Assembly: GCF_021202945.1 (NCBI RefSeq)
Contig: NZ_JAJOYR010000002.1
Span: 484,112-548,111, forward strand
DNA: 64,000 nucleotides
DNA from: Stenotrophomonas sp. SY1
GTDB lineage: Bacteria; Pseudomonadota; Gammaproteobacteria; Xanthomonadales; Xanthomonadaceae
Direction: 5' to 3'
Shown: positions 9,309 to 18,638 of the stretch, piece after piece
Position numbering within the stretch: position 1 is the first letter of the stretch
Layout: every line of letters begins with the position of its first letter
The notes under the pieces: generated by a model
Seen by the model: only the letters and a program-made list of their open reading frames with translations
The model's database searches: none
What the model was told of the DNA's origin: nothing
Position numbers and translations under genes: made by a program

Positions 9309-10670
9309 ATGGCCGAAGCGGTACGCCACGACAAGACCGCACGACAGCTGCGCCTGCTTTCCGACGCGCTGGACAGTGGTCGGCTTGGCCCGGTACGCCG
9401 CCTGGTCAACACGCTCTCGCCGGCGGAGATCGGCAACCTGCTCGAATCGCTGCCGCCCGGCAAGCGCGAGGTGGTGTGGGGGCTGGTCGATGCCGAGGAC
9501 GACGGTGAGGTGCTGGTGCATGTCGGCGACGACGTGCGCGAAAGCCTGCTGGCGGACATGGACCCGGACGAAATCATCGCCGCGGTCGAAGACCTGGACA
9601 TCGACGACCTGGCCGACCTGGTCGAGGATCTGCCCGACACCGTCATCGACGAAGTTCTCAAGTCGATGGACCGCGAGAACCGCGAGCGGCTGGAGCAGGT
9701 GCTGTCGTATCCGGAGGACACCGCCGGCCGACTGATGAACCCGGATGTGGTCACCGTGCGTGCCGACGTCAATGTCGACGTTGTGCTGCGCTACCTGCGC
9801 CTGCGCGGCGAGTTGCCGGACCACACCGATCACCTGTTCGTGGTCAGCCGTCGTCATCAGTACCTTGGCCGGGTTTCGCTGGCCTCGTTGGTGACCCACG
9901 AGGACACCACGCCGATCAACCGCCTGATCGACGACGAGCAGCCGGCCATCGATGTCGGCGAGAGCGCCGACGAGGTGGCCCGCCAGTTCTCCGACCATGA
10001 CTGGGTCTCGGCACCGGTGGTGGACGACAACAACATCCTGATCGGCCGCATCACCATCGATGACGTGGTGGACATCATCCGTGGCCAGGCCGAGCACCAG
10101 GCGCTGGGCGCCGCCGGCCTGGACGAGGACGAGGATCTGTTCAGCCCGGTCTGGCGCGCGATGCGCCGGCGCCTGATGTGGTTGTCGATCAACCTGTGCA
10201 CGGCGTTCCTGGCCTCCAGCGTGGTCGGCCATTTCGAGGGCACGATCGACAAGCTGGTGGCGTTGGCGGTGCTGATGCCGATTGTTGCCGGCCTCGGCGG
10301 CAACGCCGGCACCCAGGTGCTGGCACTGATGGTGCGCGGCCTGGCGCTGGGCCAGGTGGGCGCTTCCAACGCACGCACCTTGTTGTGGAAGGAGCTGCGC
10401 GTGGCGCTGCTCAACGGCTTGCTGCTGGGTACCGTGCTGGGCGTGGTGGTGCTGGTCTGGTTCCACAACCCGGCCTTGTCGCTGGTGATCGCCACCGCCT
10501 TGACCCTGAACCTGCTGCTCGCGGCCTCGGCCGGCGTGCTGGTGCCGCTGACGCTCAAGCGGCTGGGCTTCGACCCGGCGCTGGCCAGTGGCATCTTCCT
10601 CACCGCAGTGACCGACACGATGGGCTTTTTGACCTTCCTCGGCCTGGCGACGCTGGTGCTGATGCACTGA
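9309..10670 (+). CDS. mgtE: Magnesium transporter MgtE
   Basis: A 453-residue inner-membrane Mg2+ channel. It has a cytosolic MgtE N domain (about 1-120, acidic, PDEIIAAVEDLDIDDLADLVEDLPD), a tandem CBS pair (about 125-255) and five predicted membrane helices at the C-terminus. These include the conserved MPIVAGLGGNAGTQVLALMVRGLALG. The ATG at 9309 has GGGAG about ten bases upstream, so I prefer it to the in-frame TTG at 9270. It ends the long + strand run and is followed by a repeat-rich gap. Confidence 0.94.
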   Translation: MAEAVRHDKTARQLRLLSDALDSGRLGPVRRLVNTLSPAEIGNLLESLPPGKREVVWGLVDAEDDGEVLVHVGDDVRESLLADMDPDEIIAAVEDLDIDDLADLVEDLPDTVIDEVLKSMDRENRERLEQVLSYPEDTAGRLMNPDVVTVRADVNVDVVLRYLRLRGELPDHTDHLFVVSRRHQYLGRVSLASLVTHEDTTPINRLIDDEQPAIDVGESADEVARQFSDHDWVSAPVVDDNNILIGRITIDDVVDIIRGQAEHQALGAAGLDEDEDLFSPVWRAMRRRLMWLSINLCTAFLASSVVGHFEGTIDKLVALAVLMPIVAGLGGNAGTQVLALMVRGLALGQVGASNARTLLWKELRVALLNGLLLGTVLGVVVLVWFHNPALSLVIATALTLNLLLAASAGVLVPLTLKRLGFDPALASGIFLTAVTDTMGFLTFLGLATLVLMH

Positions 10671-10988
10671 GCGGGCCGGGATGACATCCCCGCGCTCCCT
10701 GGGTATCGCCGCGATTCCGTAGGAGCGGCGTCAGCCGCGAAGCTATTGAAGCCACGGGCAGCGGCGTGTCTGCAATTGCAGCGGTTGCGGCCACGTTGGT
10801 GATTCCCCGTTTCGCGGCTCACACCGCTCCAGCAACGGCCGGGCGTGGCTGATGCAACCTGGCTCAGTGCAGGCCGCAGGTCTGGATTACCTGCGCTCCA
10901 GCCCGGTCCACGGCGCTGGATTCCTGTAGGCGCGGGGCGGCTGATGGATGTCAAGGCGACTTGCACATGGGTTGTGCACCATGGCCCG
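10671..10988 (+). other. Non-coding gap between mgtE and nnrS
   Basis: About 318 bases with no credible gene. It contains an inverted pair of GTAG-type palindromic repeats (10719-10830) and then GC-rich sequence up to the nnrS start. In-frame extensions of nnrS run into this gap but have no family-like sequence. Confidence 0.6.
10719..10830 (+). repeat. SMAG/REP-type palindromic repeat, inverted pair
   Basis: A GTAGGAGCGGCGTCAGCC unit begins at 10719 and ends near 10743 with CGCGAAGC. An inverted, imperfect partner (TTCGCGGCT...CCGCTCC) lies at 10811-10830. The GTAG head, short stem and occurrence in both orientations match the SMAG REP family of Stenotrophomonas, which is dispersed by a RAYT transposase. 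The pair could fold into a long hairpin downstream of mgtE. Confidence 0.8.
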
Positions 10989-12218
10989 ATGCAGACGCCC
11001 TCCTCCTCGCCCGGCATGGCATTACGCAACCTGGGCCGCACCCCGCACCGGCTGATGTTCTTCATCGGCGCCAGCAACCTGTTGCTGGCGATGGCCTGGT
11101 GGGCGCTGTGGCTGATCCACGCCCGCTGGCAGCAACCGTCCATGCCGATGCCCGATGTCTACCCCGGCTGGCTGCACGCGCTGGTGATGGTCTACCTGGT
11201 GTTCCCCAGCTTCATTTTCGGATTTCTGCTGACGGTGTTTCCGCGCTGGATGGGCTTGCCGGAGCTGGCCCGCCATCACTACCTGCCGGTGGGTATCGGC
11301 CTGATCGGCGGGCAGCTGACCTTGCTGCTCGGCACACTCGGACTGCCCTATGCCCTCCCCATCGCCTTGGTGCTGGCCCTGCTGGGCTGGAGCATCGGCC
11401 TGTGGCAGCTGGGACGGCTGTTGTTGTCCGAGCGCGGGCGCACCTGGCATGCGCGCTCCTGCATGGCGGCATTGCTGTTGGGCTACGCCGGACTGTGGGC
11501 GTTTGCCGCGTTCGTCGTCTTCGGCGCCAGCCCGGCCTGGGTGATGGTGGGCATCAAGCTTGGTGGTTTCGGCCTGCTGCTGCCGATCTACGTCAGCGTC
11601 GCGCATCGCATGTTTCCGTTCTTCGCCGGCAATGTTGTGCCGGGCTACCAGCCCTGGCGTCCGTTGTGGTGGCTGGGCGCCTTCTGGCTGTTCCTCGTGC
11701 TGCATCTGCTGCTGGATCTGCGTGCGCAAAGCGCGTGGCTGTGGCTGGCTGATCTGCCATTGCTGCTCCTCAGCGTTCTCGCGCTATGGCGCTGGTGGCC
11801 GCGCGGTGCCATGCCCGGGCTGCTGCGGGTGTTGTTCATCGGTCTGGCCTGGTTGCCGGTGAGCCTTGCGCTGTATGTCGTGCAAAGCCTTGCCGACGCG
11901 TTGGGCTGGCCGCTGACGCTGGGCCGTGGCCCGGCCCATGCGCTGTTCATCGGCCTGTTCGGCAGCCTGCTGGTGGCGATGGTCACGCGGGTAACGCAGG
12001 GCCACTCCGGGCGACCGTTGCAGATGACGCCGGTAGCGTGGTTCGCCTTCATCGCCATCCAGGCGGTGGCGGTGATGCGGGTGGTGGCCGAGCTCATGCC
12101 CGATGCTGCCGCATGGCAGGCGCTCAGTGCGATCGGTTGGCTGCTGGCGTTCTCACCTTGGGTGGCGCGCATCGGCCGCATCTACCTGCTGCCCCGCCAG
12201 GACGGACGCGACGGCTGA
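10989..12218 (+). CDS. nnrS: NnrS-family multi-pass membrane protein
   Basis: A 409-residue, very hydrophobic protein with about 12 predicted membrane helices, starting with PHRLMFFIGASNLLLAMAWW. Family-typical stretches are FPSFIFGFLLTVFPRWMG, VSVAHRMFPFFAGNVVPGY and HALFIGLFGSLLVAMVTRVTQGHSGR, with several membrane histidines. NnrS proteins contain haem and copper and protect against nitrosative stress in denitrifiers. No denitrification gene is near here. I chose the ATG at 10989 because the upstream 48 codons are not family-like. A transport substrate cannot be inferred. Confidence 0.85.
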   Translation: MQTPSSSPGMALRNLGRTPHRLMFFIGASNLLLAMAWWALWLIHARWQQPSMPMPDVYPGWLHALVMVYLVFPSFIFGFLLTVFPRWMGLPELARHHYLPVGIGLIGGQLTLLLGTLGLPYALPIALVLALLGWSIGLWQLGRLLLSERGRTWHARSCMAALLLGYAGLWAFAAFVVFGASPAWVMVGIKLGGFGLLLPIYVSVAHRMFPFFAGNVVPGYQPWRPLWWLGAFWLFLVLHLLLDLRAQSAWLWLADLPLLLLSVLALWRWWPRGAMPGLLRVLFIGLAWLPVSLALYVVQSLADALGWPLTLGRGPAHALFIGLFGSLLVAMVTRVTQGHSGRPLQMTPVAWFAFIAIQAVAVMRVVAELMPDAAAWQALSAIGWLLAFSPWVARIGRIYLLPRQDGRDG

Positions 12219-12277
12219 AAGCGCGCGGTGCGGCTGCGGCGTAAACTCCAACGCCCCAAACGCAGGATGCTGCCGTC

Positions 12278-12541
12278 ATGACCACCACCGTCCACGATTA
12301 TTACCAGCCGGGCTGGCGCGAGCAGGTCCACACCTGCCCTGCCTGCGAGTGGCAGGGCAATTCGCGACAGATGGAAATGGAGCTGCACGACGAGCAGACC
12401 GAGTACAGCTGCCCGCAATGCGAGTTCCCGGTGCTGGTGGTGCAGCACCCGAACCTGGAACAGGTGAAGGCCGCCGCCGAGGCGGGCAATGAGGAAGCGC
12501 AGCAGCAGCTGGCGATCCTGGCGATGGCTCCGCGCGAATGA
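12278..12541 (+). CDS. Small zinc-ribbon protein, function unknown
   Basis: An 87-residue soluble protein with two CxxC knuckles: CPACEW (near residues 14-19) and CPQCEF (near 45-50). They are separated by an acidic segment, and the spacing suits a structural zinc ribbon. The C-terminal half is an acidic, alanine- and glutamate-rich helix. I do not recognise a named family or a function. It stands alone 59 bases after nnrS and is followed by palindromic repeats. Confidence 0.75.
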   Translation: MTTTVHDYYQPGWREQVHTCPACEWQGNSRQMEMELHDEQTEYSCPQCEFPVLVVQHPNLEQVKAAAEAGNEEAQQQLAILAMAPRE

Positions 12542-12561
12542 CGCCATGGGCCGGGATTTCT

Positions 12562-12737
12562 GGAAGAGCGGCCTTGGCCGCGAAGCTCCCAGACGCCCCA
12601 TCCAAGCTCATCGTGCAATCGCGAGCATCGCCCTGACTGGAACGGCATCAGCTTCGCGGCCAAGGCCGCTCCTACGAAAACCATGCCGGGGACTGATCAT
12701 TGATCGCCCCCGGCTTCGCGGCTTACGCCGCTCCTAC
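12562..12737. repeat. Cluster of three SMAG/REP-type palindromic repeats
   Basis: One unit in forward orientation at 12562-12590 (GGAAGAGCGGCCTTGGCC, then GCGAAGC). Two units are inverted, at 12651-12675 and 12712-12737, each ending CCGCTCCTAC, the complement of the GTAG head. They fill the gap between the zinc-ribbon gene and the convergent pyrB. The last unit ends nine bases past the pyrB stop and may serve as its transcript end. Confidence 0.8.
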
Positions 12738-12745
12738 GCCGGCTT

Positions 12746-13696
12746 TCAGCCCAACAGGGTTTCCAGCACGGCCATGCGCACGGCCACGCCGTTGGCGACC
12801 TGACGCAGCACCCACGACTGCGGGCCGTCGACCACTTCATCGGTGATTTCCACACCGCGATTGATCGGGCCCGGATGCAGCACCGCCGCGTCCTTGGCCG
12901 CACGCTTCAGGCGCTCCACGCCCAGGCCGTACTGCGCGTGGTACTGCTCCAGCGACGGCACCAGCCCTTCTTCCATGCGCTCGCGCTGCAGGCGCAGCAT
13001 CATCAGCGCATCGGCGCCTTCGAGCATCGCATCGAAATCCTGGCTGACCACGCAGCCCTTGAGCGTCTCGTCGTCCGGCAGCAACGACTGCGGCCCGCAG
13101 ACGCGGATCTCGCCCACGCCCAGCGTGCGCATGGCATGCAGGTCGGTACGCGCCACGCGCGAGTGCTTCACGTCGCCGACGATCACCACCTTGAGCTTGG
13201 AGAAGTCCGCGCCTTTGGCCTGACGCAAGGTCAGCATGTCGAGCAGGCCCTGGGTGGGATGCGCGCTGCGACCGTCACCGGCATTGATCAGCGCGGTGCC
13301 TTCACCAGCGGCAGCGGCCAGCGCGGCAACCGCGCCGTCATCGGGGTGGCGCACGACGAAACCACGCACCCCCATCGCCTCGAGATTCTTCAGCGTGTCG
13401 CAGGCGGTCTCGCCCTTGCGGGTGGAGGACGTGGACGCATCGAAGTTCAGCACGTCCGCGCCCAGCCGCTGCGCGGCCAGCTGGAACGAGCTGCGGGTGC
13501 GCGTGGACGGTTCGAAGAACAGGGTGCAGACCGCAGCCCCGGCCAGCACCGAACGCTTGTTGTTGATGCGGCCCACGGCAGCGTCGCGGATCTGGCCTGC
13601 GCGATCAAGCAGCTGCAGCAGGACTTCACGGGGCAACCCTTCCAGGGTCAGCAGGTGGCGCAGGCGTCCTTGGTCATCGAGTTGCGAGGCAGTCAT
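12746..13696 (-). CDS. pyrB: Aspartate carbamoyltransferase catalytic subunit
   Basis: A 316-residue transcarbamoylase that makes carbamoyl-aspartate in pyrimidine synthesis. The carbamoyl-phosphate site is FFEPSTRTRSSF (STRT at 64-67). The aspartate-binding region HPGPINRGVEI is near the C-terminus. I chose the ATG at 13696 (MTASQLDDQG); the reading frame runs 59 codons further upstream, but that part overlaps ruvX antisense-like sequence and is not conserved. No pyrI is adjacent. It follows yqgE and ruvX on the same strand, a common order in gammaproteobacteria. Confidence 0.95.
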   Translation of the reverse strand: MTASQLDDQGRLRHLLTLEGLPREVLLQLLDRAGQIRDAAVGRINNKRSVLAGAAVCTLFFEPSTRTRSSFQLAAQRLGADVLNFDASTSSTRKGETACDTLKNLEAMGVRGFVVRHPDDGAVAALAAAAGEGTALINAGDGRSAHPTQGLLDMLTLRQAKGADFSKLKVVIVGDVKHSRVARTDLHAMRTLGVGEIRVCGPQSLLPDDETLKGCVVSQDFDAMLEGADALMMLRLQRERMEEGLVPSLEQYHAQYGLGVERLKRAAKDAAVLHPGPINRGVEITDEVVDGPQSWVLRQVANGVAVRMAVLETLLG

Positions 13697-13712
13697 GGCG
13701 GGTCTTTGTGAG

Positions 13713-14180
13713 TCAGGAAATGGGGGTGGCGTCGTGCGGCGCCGACAGCCAGCGTTCGATGATGACCGCGGCAGCCACCGCGTCGAGATTGGCGGCATCA
13801 CGGCGGCGCTTGCGGCCCTGCGCACGTTCGACGGCGAAACGGCTTGCCGCTTCGACCGAGCTGGAACGTTCATCCACCAGCAGCACCGGCAGCTTGTAGC
13901 GCTGGCGCAACTGCCGGGCGAAGGCGTGCGCGCGCTTGCGGTTGGGCTGGTCCTCGCCCTCCAGGGTGAGCGGGTCGCCGACGATCATGCCCTGCGGCAA
14001 CCATTCCTTGTGCAGGCGGTCCAGGGCGATCCAGTCCGGGCCGTTGGCGTGCACGTCGATCACTGCGATTGCGCGTGCGCCAACGCCGAACGCGCTGCCG
14101 ATGGCCACGCCGATCCGGCGCGAGCCAACGTCGAAACCCAGCACCGTGCTGTCGGTGGAAAGCGCTGACGGCTCAAGCAT
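13713..14180 (-). CDS. ruvX: Holliday junction resolvase-like protein RuvX/YqgF
   Basis: A 155-residue RNase H-like fold protein. The first acidic strand is [20 protein letters not shown], and [22 protein letters not shown] and [13 protein letters not shown] are the other conserved segments. In E. coli YqgF matures the 5' end of 16S rRNA, and the family was first described as a putative resolvase. It overlaps the yqgE end by eight bases (14173-14180). Confidence 0.94.
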   Translation of the reverse strand: MLEPSALSTDSTVLGFDVGSRRIGVAIGSAFGVGARAIAVIDVHANGPDWIALDRLHKEWLPQGMIVGDPLTLEGEDQPNRKRAHAFARQLRQRYKLPVLLVDERSSSVEAASRFAVERAQGRKRRRDAANLDAVAAAVIIERWLSAPHDATPIS

Positions 14181-14739
14181 GACCGCTGTACCCGGCCATG
14201 CTGAACAGGTCCACGCCGATGCGCGAGCCGGAAAGCTGCCAACGCTCGTCCAGCGGTGTTGCGAACAGCAGCGCGGCGTCGGCCGGAACGGTCAGCCAGC
14301 TGTTGTCAGCCAGCTCCTGCTCAAGCTGCCCCGCACTCCAGCCGGCGCAGCCCAGGGTGACCAGCGCGTTGCGCGGGCCCTGCCCGGCGGCCATCGCTTC
14401 GAGGATGTCGCGCGAGGTGGTCAGGTACAGGCCTTCGGCCACTTTCAGGCTGGAATCCCAGCTGCGGGCGTCGTCATGGATCACAAAACCGCGCTCCGGA
14501 TGCACCGGGCCGCCGTTGAGCACCGGCACGCTGCGCAGGTCGCCGTCGTCGGTGTCGATCTCCATCTGCGCGAACACCTCGCCCAGCGTGAAATCCGAAG
14601 CCTGATTGACCACCACGCCCATGGCGCCATTGTCATCGTGCTGGCAGATCAGTGCCACGGCGCGCGCGAACGTGGAATCGGCCAGCGACGGCAAGGCGAC
14701 CAGCAGGTGGTTGGACAATGGGGGCGACAACGCGGACAT
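14173..14739 (-). CDS. yqgE: UPF0301 protein YqgE/AlgH
   Basis: A 188-residue member of UPF0301. Typical motifs are [53 protein letters not shown] and [21 protein letters not shown]. The Pseudomonas homologue AlgH was linked to alginate regulation, but the biochemical role is unknown. It is the first gene of the yqgE-ruvX-pyrB set on the minus strand. Confidence 0.93.
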   Translation of the reverse strand: MSALSPPLSNHLLVALPSLADSTFARAVALICQHDDNGAMGVVVNQASDFTLGEVFAQMEIDTDDGDLRSVPVLNGGPVHPERGFVIHDDARSWDSSLKVAEGLYLTTSRDILEAMAAGQGPRNALVTLGCAGWSAGQLEQELADNSWLTVPADAALLFATPLDERWQLSGSRIGVDLFSMAGYSGHA

Positions 14740-14816
14740 GTGCGCATTCTAACGGTTGCCGCCGTCAAGGGCTCGCGGCGGTAATAATCGACACATCTCC
14801 CCGTCAGTGAGCCTCC

Positions 14817-15356
14817 ATGACCGTCTACTACTGCGACTTCGCTCCCGGCCACCCGGTCCATGCCGATTACCACGCCAATGAGTACGGCTTCCCGCAGCGC
14901 GATGAGCGCGAACTGTTCGAGCGCCTGCTGCTGGAGATCAACCAGGCCGGGCTGAGCTGGGAGACCATCCTGCGCAAGCGGGAAGGGTTCCGCGCCGCCT
15001 ACAGCGGCTTCGACGTGGATGCGGTGGCCGCCTACGGCGATGCCGATATCGCGCGGCTGATGGCCGATGCGGCGATCATCCGCAACCGGCTCAAGGTGCT
15101 TGCCGCCATTCACAACGCGCAGGTCATCCAAGGGTTGCGCGCTTCGCACGGCGGGTTCGCGCAATGGCTTGATGCCCACCACCCGCTGTCCAAGGCCGAG
15201 TGGGTGAAGCTGTTCAAGAAGACTTTCCGTTTCACCGGCGGCGAGATCACCGGCGAGTTCCTGATGAGCCTGGGCTACCTGCCCGGTTCACACCGCGAGG
15301 ATTGCCCGGTTTACACAAGGCTGGTGCCGTTGAAGCCGATGTGGATGAGGGAGTAG
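14817..15356 (+). CDS. tag: DNA-3-methyladenine glycosylase I
   Basis: A 179-residue Tag-family enzyme that removes 3-methyladenine from alkylated DNA. The N-terminal signature YHANEYGFP...LFERLLLEINQAGLSWETILRKREGFRAAYSGFD is diagnostic. Candidate zinc ligands are the N-terminal cysteine in YYCDF and the C-terminal pair in SHREDC, matching the Cys/His...His-x3-Cys site of E. coli Tag. It is transcribed away from yqgE and stands alone. Confidence 0.93.
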   Translation: MTVYYCDFAPGHPVHADYHANEYGFPQRDERELFERLLLEINQAGLSWETILRKREGFRAAYSGFDVDAVAAYGDADIARLMADAAIIRNRLKVLAAIHNAQVIQGLRASHGGFAQWLDAHHPLSKAEWVKLFKKTFRFTGGEITGEFLMSLGYLPGSHREDCPVYTRLVPLKPMWMRE

Positions 15357-15404
15357 CTGGCTGGGATTGGGGATTCGAAGCTCCCAACCAACTCTCAGCC
15401 CGTC

Positions 15405-15424
15405 ATTCCCGCGCAGGCGGGAAT
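15405..15424. repeat. Short perfect hairpin repeat
   Basis: An eight-base-pair perfect stem, ATTCCCGC-GCAG-GCGGGAAT, downstream of tag. Hairpins of this form are common dispersed elements in high-GC proteobacteria. It may also end the tag transcript, although no T-run follows. Confidence 0.55.
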
Positions 15425-15489
15425 CGCTTTGGAGTTCGGCACTCGGGAACATGCGATCACCGGCTTTCCTGCAACCGGCCCCTGCCCCG

Positions 15490-15553
15490 GCTTCGCGACT
15501 GAAGCCGCTCCTACAGGGGGCTGACGCAGCCCGGCGGTTGTAGGAGCGCACGG
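15490..15553. repeat. SMAG/REP-type palindromic repeats, facing units
   Basis: An inverted unit at 15490-15514 (GCTTCGCG...CCGCTCCTAC) and the head of a forward unit at 15540-15553 (GTAGGAGCG), with the rest degenerate. They lie between the convergent tag and the membrane-protein gene on the minus strand. The 270-base gap from 15357 to 15626 holds nothing else I can support. Confidence 0.7.
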
Positions 15554-15626
15554 CTCTGATGCCGGGAAGGCGCCCGGCGAGCGCAGCTCGATGCTACCCG
15601 GCGGAGATTCCGGCTGCGTCACTTCC

Positions 15627-16223
15627 TCAGCGCAGCAGGGCGCCGAGCAGCGCAAGGCCAACAAACAGCCCGCCGAACACGATGACCAGTACGTGCCAGA
15701 CCGTCAGCCGGTCCTGGCGGCGCATGTCCATGCGCAGTGATTGCTGATAACCGCGCATCAGCGAGTTCATCGGCAGCAGCGGCAGAAAGGTGAACAACCC
15801 CAGCACCCACAAGTTCCGGCCAAAATCACGCGGGAACAGCACCGACCAGTTGGCAACGGCATTGATCAACAGATAGACCAAGGCCAGCACCACCGGCGGA
15901 AACGCCAGCTGTCGGCGCCGCCCGGATGCGTAACGGTTGAGCTGGGCAAAGCAGCTGAAACCCCACAGCGGCGCGAACACCGCACGCCAGAACGGCCAGA
16001 TCGCCGTGCCCTCCTGATCGGCGATGGCACGCCAATTGCGGTAGAACCAATACAGCACGTACAGCCCCAGGCTGGTCAGGCTCATGACCACCAGCTTGCC
16101 GGTCGAGGGGGCGAACAACTCCGGATGCACCCATTCCTCTTCGATGACCCCTGGCACAACCGGTGCCGAAGGAGTGGCCGTCAGCACGGCTGCCGGGGCT
16201 TGGTAGGGATCTCGCACTTCCAT
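15627..16223 (-). CDS. Membrane protein of unknown function (DUF4234-like)
   Basis: A 198-residue protein with a proline- and alanine-rich soluble N-terminus (EVRDPYQAPAAVL...) and about four predicted membrane helices. LTSLGLYVLYWFYRNWRAI resembles DUF4234-type proteins, but I hold that loosely. The ATG at 16223 has AAGGAG nine bases upstream, which favours it over the ATG six codons earlier. It follows pilU on the same strand, 42 bases away, but no pilus role is evident. Confidence 0.7.
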   Translation of the reverse strand: MEVRDPYQAPAAVLTATPSAPVVPGVIEEEWVHPELFAPSTGKLVVMSLTSLGLYVLYWFYRNWRAIADQEGTAIWPFWRAVFAPLWGFSCFAQLNRYASGRRRQLAFPPVVLALVYLLINAVANWSVLFPRDFGRNLWVLGLFTFLPLLPMNSLMRGYQQSLRMDMRRQDRLTVWHVLVIVFGGLFVGLALLGALLR

Positions 16224-16264
16224 ATGCAGCCACTCCTTCATCGATGTCGGTTGGGAACTACCGG

Positions 16265-17395
16265 TCAGCGGACCTCAGCAATCTCCACGCCATCCAGGCC
16301 CTGCGACAGGGTCTTGGCGTCGCCGCCCTGCGAGAGCTTGATCCGCAGGCGCACCTCGTTCTGCGAATCGGCGTAGCGCAGTGCGTCGTCGTAGCTGATC
16401 TCGCCGGCCTGGTACAGCTCGAACAGGCTCTGGTCGAAGGTCTTCATGCCCAGCTGCACGGAGTCCTTCATCACTTCCTTGAGCTTGTGGATCTCGCCTT
16501 CGCGGATGTAGTCCTGCACCAGCGGCGTGCCGAGCATGATTTCCATCGCCACGCGGCGGCCCTTGCCGTCGGGAGTCGGGATCAGCTGCTGCGCGACCAC
16601 GCCCTTGAGGTTCAGCGAAAGGTCCATCAACAGCTGGTTGCGACGGTCTTCCGGGAAGAAGTTGATGATGCGGTCCATCGCCTGGTTGGCGTTGTTGGCG
16701 TGCAGCGTGGCCAGCACCAGGTGGCCGGTTTCGGCGAAGGCGATGGCGTGGTCCATGCCTTCGCGGGTGCGGATTTCGCCGATCATGATCACGTCCGGCG
16801 CCTGCCGCAGCGTGTTCTTCAGCGCCGCTTCCCAGCTGTCGGTGTCGATGCCGACTTCGCGCTGGGTGATGATGCAGCCTTCGTGCTTGTGCACGAATTC
16901 GATCGGGTCTTCGATGGTGATGATGTGGCCGGTCGAGTTCTGGTTGCGGTAGCCGATCATCGCCGCCAGGGAGGTGGACTTGCCGGTGCCGGTGGCGCCG
17001 ACGAACAGGATCACGCCGCGCTTGGTCATCGCCAGCGTCTTGATCACCGGCGGCAGGCTCAGCTCTTCCACGGTCGGGATGCGCGTCTCGATGCGACGCA
17101 GCACCATGCCGACCTGGTTGCGCTGGTAGAAACAGCTCACGCGGAAACGGCCGACACCGGACAGGCCGATGGCGAAGTTGCACTCGTGGGTCTTTTCAAA
17201 CTCCTCGCGCTGGGCCGGCGTCATCACGTTGAGCACCAGGTCGCGCGATTGCTGCGGGGTCAGCGGGGTCTGGGTGATGGGCGAGATCTTGCCGTGGACC
17301 TTCATCGACGGCGCCATGCCGGCGGTGATGAACAGGTCCGAGGCCTTCTGGTGCGCCATCAGCTTGAGGAAGGAGGTGAAATCGATGCTGCTCAT
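16265..17395 (-). CDS. pilU: Type IV pilus retraction ATPase accessory PilU
   Basis: A 376-residue PilT/GspE-family hexameric ATPase. It has the N-terminal PAS-like domain (ASDLFITAGMAPSMKVHGKI), Walker A GATGTGKS (133-140), an Asp box (IITIEDPIEFVH), Walker B (DVIMIGEIRTREGMDHAI) and a His box (GHLVLATLHANNANQAMDRI). The FxxDQSLFELYQAGEIS tail and longer C-terminus distinguish PilU from PilT. PilU works with PilT in pilus retraction. It lies downstream of pilT on the same strand. Confidence 0.95.
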   Translation of the reverse strand: MSSIDFTSFLKLMAHQKASDLFITAGMAPSMKVHGKISPITQTPLTPQQSRDLVLNVMTPAQREEFEKTHECNFAIGLSGVGRFRVSCFYQRNQVGMVLRRIETRIPTVEELSLPPVIKTLAMTKRGVILFVGATGTGKSTSLAAMIGYRNQNSTGHIITIEDPIEFVHKHEGCIITQREVGIDTDSWEAALKNTLRQAPDVIMIGEIRTREGMDHAIAFAETGHLVLATLHANNANQAMDRIINFFPEDRRNQLLMDLSLNLKGVVAQQLIPTPDGKGRRVAMEIMLGTPLVQDYIREGEIHKLKEVMKDSVQLGMKTFDQSLFELYQAGEISYDDALRYADSQNEVRLRIKLSQGGDAKTLSQGLDGVEIAEVR

Positions 17396-17514
17396 GGAAT
17401 GCTCCGGCGAGGCCAGGAAAAGGAAAACGGAATCAGGATGTCGTTGACAGCGAGCCGGAAAACAGGCGCAGGAACAGCCAAGCCGTTCCCACTACCCTGC
17501 TTTCCATTCCCTGC

Positions 17515-18552
17515 TTACTCAAACAACCGCTTGTCCTTTGCGTATTCCTTGGCCTGGTTGCGCGTGATCAGGCTGCGCTTGACCAGGTCCTGCAGGTTCT
17601 GGTCCAGGGTCTGCATGCCCACCGCCTGACCGGTCTGGATGGACGAGTACATCTGCGCCACCTTGTCTTCGCGGATCAGGTTACGGATGGCAGGCGTGGC
17701 CACCATGATTTCGTGCGAGGCGATACGGCCGCCGCCTACGCGCTTGAGCAGCGCCTGCGAGATCACCGCGCGCAGCGACTCGGACAGCATCGAGCGCACC
17801 ATCGGCTTTTCGCCGGCCGGGAACACGTCGATGATTCGGTCGATGGTCTTGGCCGCCGAGCTGGTATGCAGCGTACCGAACACCAGGTGGCCGGTTTCGG
17901 CAGCGGTCAATGCCAGACGGATGGTTTCCAGGTCACGCAATTCGCCGACCAGGATGATGTCCGGGTCTTCACGCAGCGCCGAACGCAGCGCTTCGTTGAA
18001 GCCGTGCGTGTCGCGGTGCACTTCGCGCTGGTTGATCAGGCACTTCTGCGAGGTATGCACGAATTCGATCGGGTCCTCGACGGTGAGGATGTGGCCGTAT
18101 TCGTTCTTGTTGATGTGGTCGATCATCGCCGCCAGCGTGGTCGACTTGCCCGAACCGGTCGGGCCGGTCACCAGGATCAGGCCCTGCGGCTGTTCGATCA
18201 GCTGGCGGAAGATCGGCGGGCAGCCGAGGTCTTCCAGCGTCAACACTTCCGAGGGAATGGTACGGAACACCGCACCGGCGCCACGGTTCTGGTTGAAGGC
18301 GTTGACACGGAAGCGTGCCAGCGAAGGAATCTCGAACGAGAAATCGACTTCGAGGAATTCCTCATAATCACGCCGCTGCTTGTCCGACATGATGTCGTAC
18401 ACCAGCGCGTGCACCTGCTTGTGGTCCAGCGCCGGGATGTTGATGCGACGTACGTCGCCATCCACGCGGATCATCGGCGGCAGGCCGGCGGAAAGGTGAA
18501 GGTCGGAGGCTTTGTTCTTGACCGAGAACGCCAAAAGTTCAGCGATATCCAT
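17515..18552 (-). CDS. pilT: Type IV pilus twitching motility ATPase PilT
   Basis: A 345-residue retraction ATPase (MDIAELLAFSVKNKASDLHL...). Walker A is GPTGSGKS (130-137). Asp-box TVEDPIEFVH, Walker B DIILVGELRDLETIRLAL and His-box GHLVFGTLHTSSAAKTIDRI follow. The AIRNLIRE motif near residue 285, needed for retraction, is present. The ATG at 18552 gives the standard family length; the frame stays open 68 codons upstream into the divergent gene, which I disregard. A 119-base gap separates it from pilU. Confidence 0.97.
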   Translation of the reverse strand: MDIAELLAFSVKNKASDLHLSAGLPPMIRVDGDVRRINIPALDHKQVHALVYDIMSDKQRRDYEEFLEVDFSFEIPSLARFRVNAFNQNRGAGAVFRTIPSEVLTLEDLGCPPIFRQLIEQPQGLILVTGPTGSGKSTTLAAMIDHINKNEYGHILTVEDPIEFVHTSQKCLINQREVHRDTHGFNEALRSALREDPDIILVGELRDLETIRLALTAAETGHLVFGTLHTSSAAKTIDRIIDVFPAGEKPMVRSMLSESLRAVISQALLKRVGGGRIASHEIMVATPAIRNLIREDKVAQMYSSIQTGQAVGMQTLDQNLQDLVKRSLITRNQAKEYAKDKRLFE

Positions 18553-18638
18553 ACGCCGCGTTATCCCCTGTTGCGAGTATCTGGAAGGTGTTTCCCCTGC
18601 CGGGCAGTATAGCGTTCCCGAGTAAGAGGTTGACCCAC

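Noticed and set aside
12746..13873. Extended start of pyrB 59 codons upstream
   Set aside because: The extra segment is Arg- and Pro-rich, lies over ruvX coding sequence and is absent from the family; the ATG at 13696 gives the normal length.
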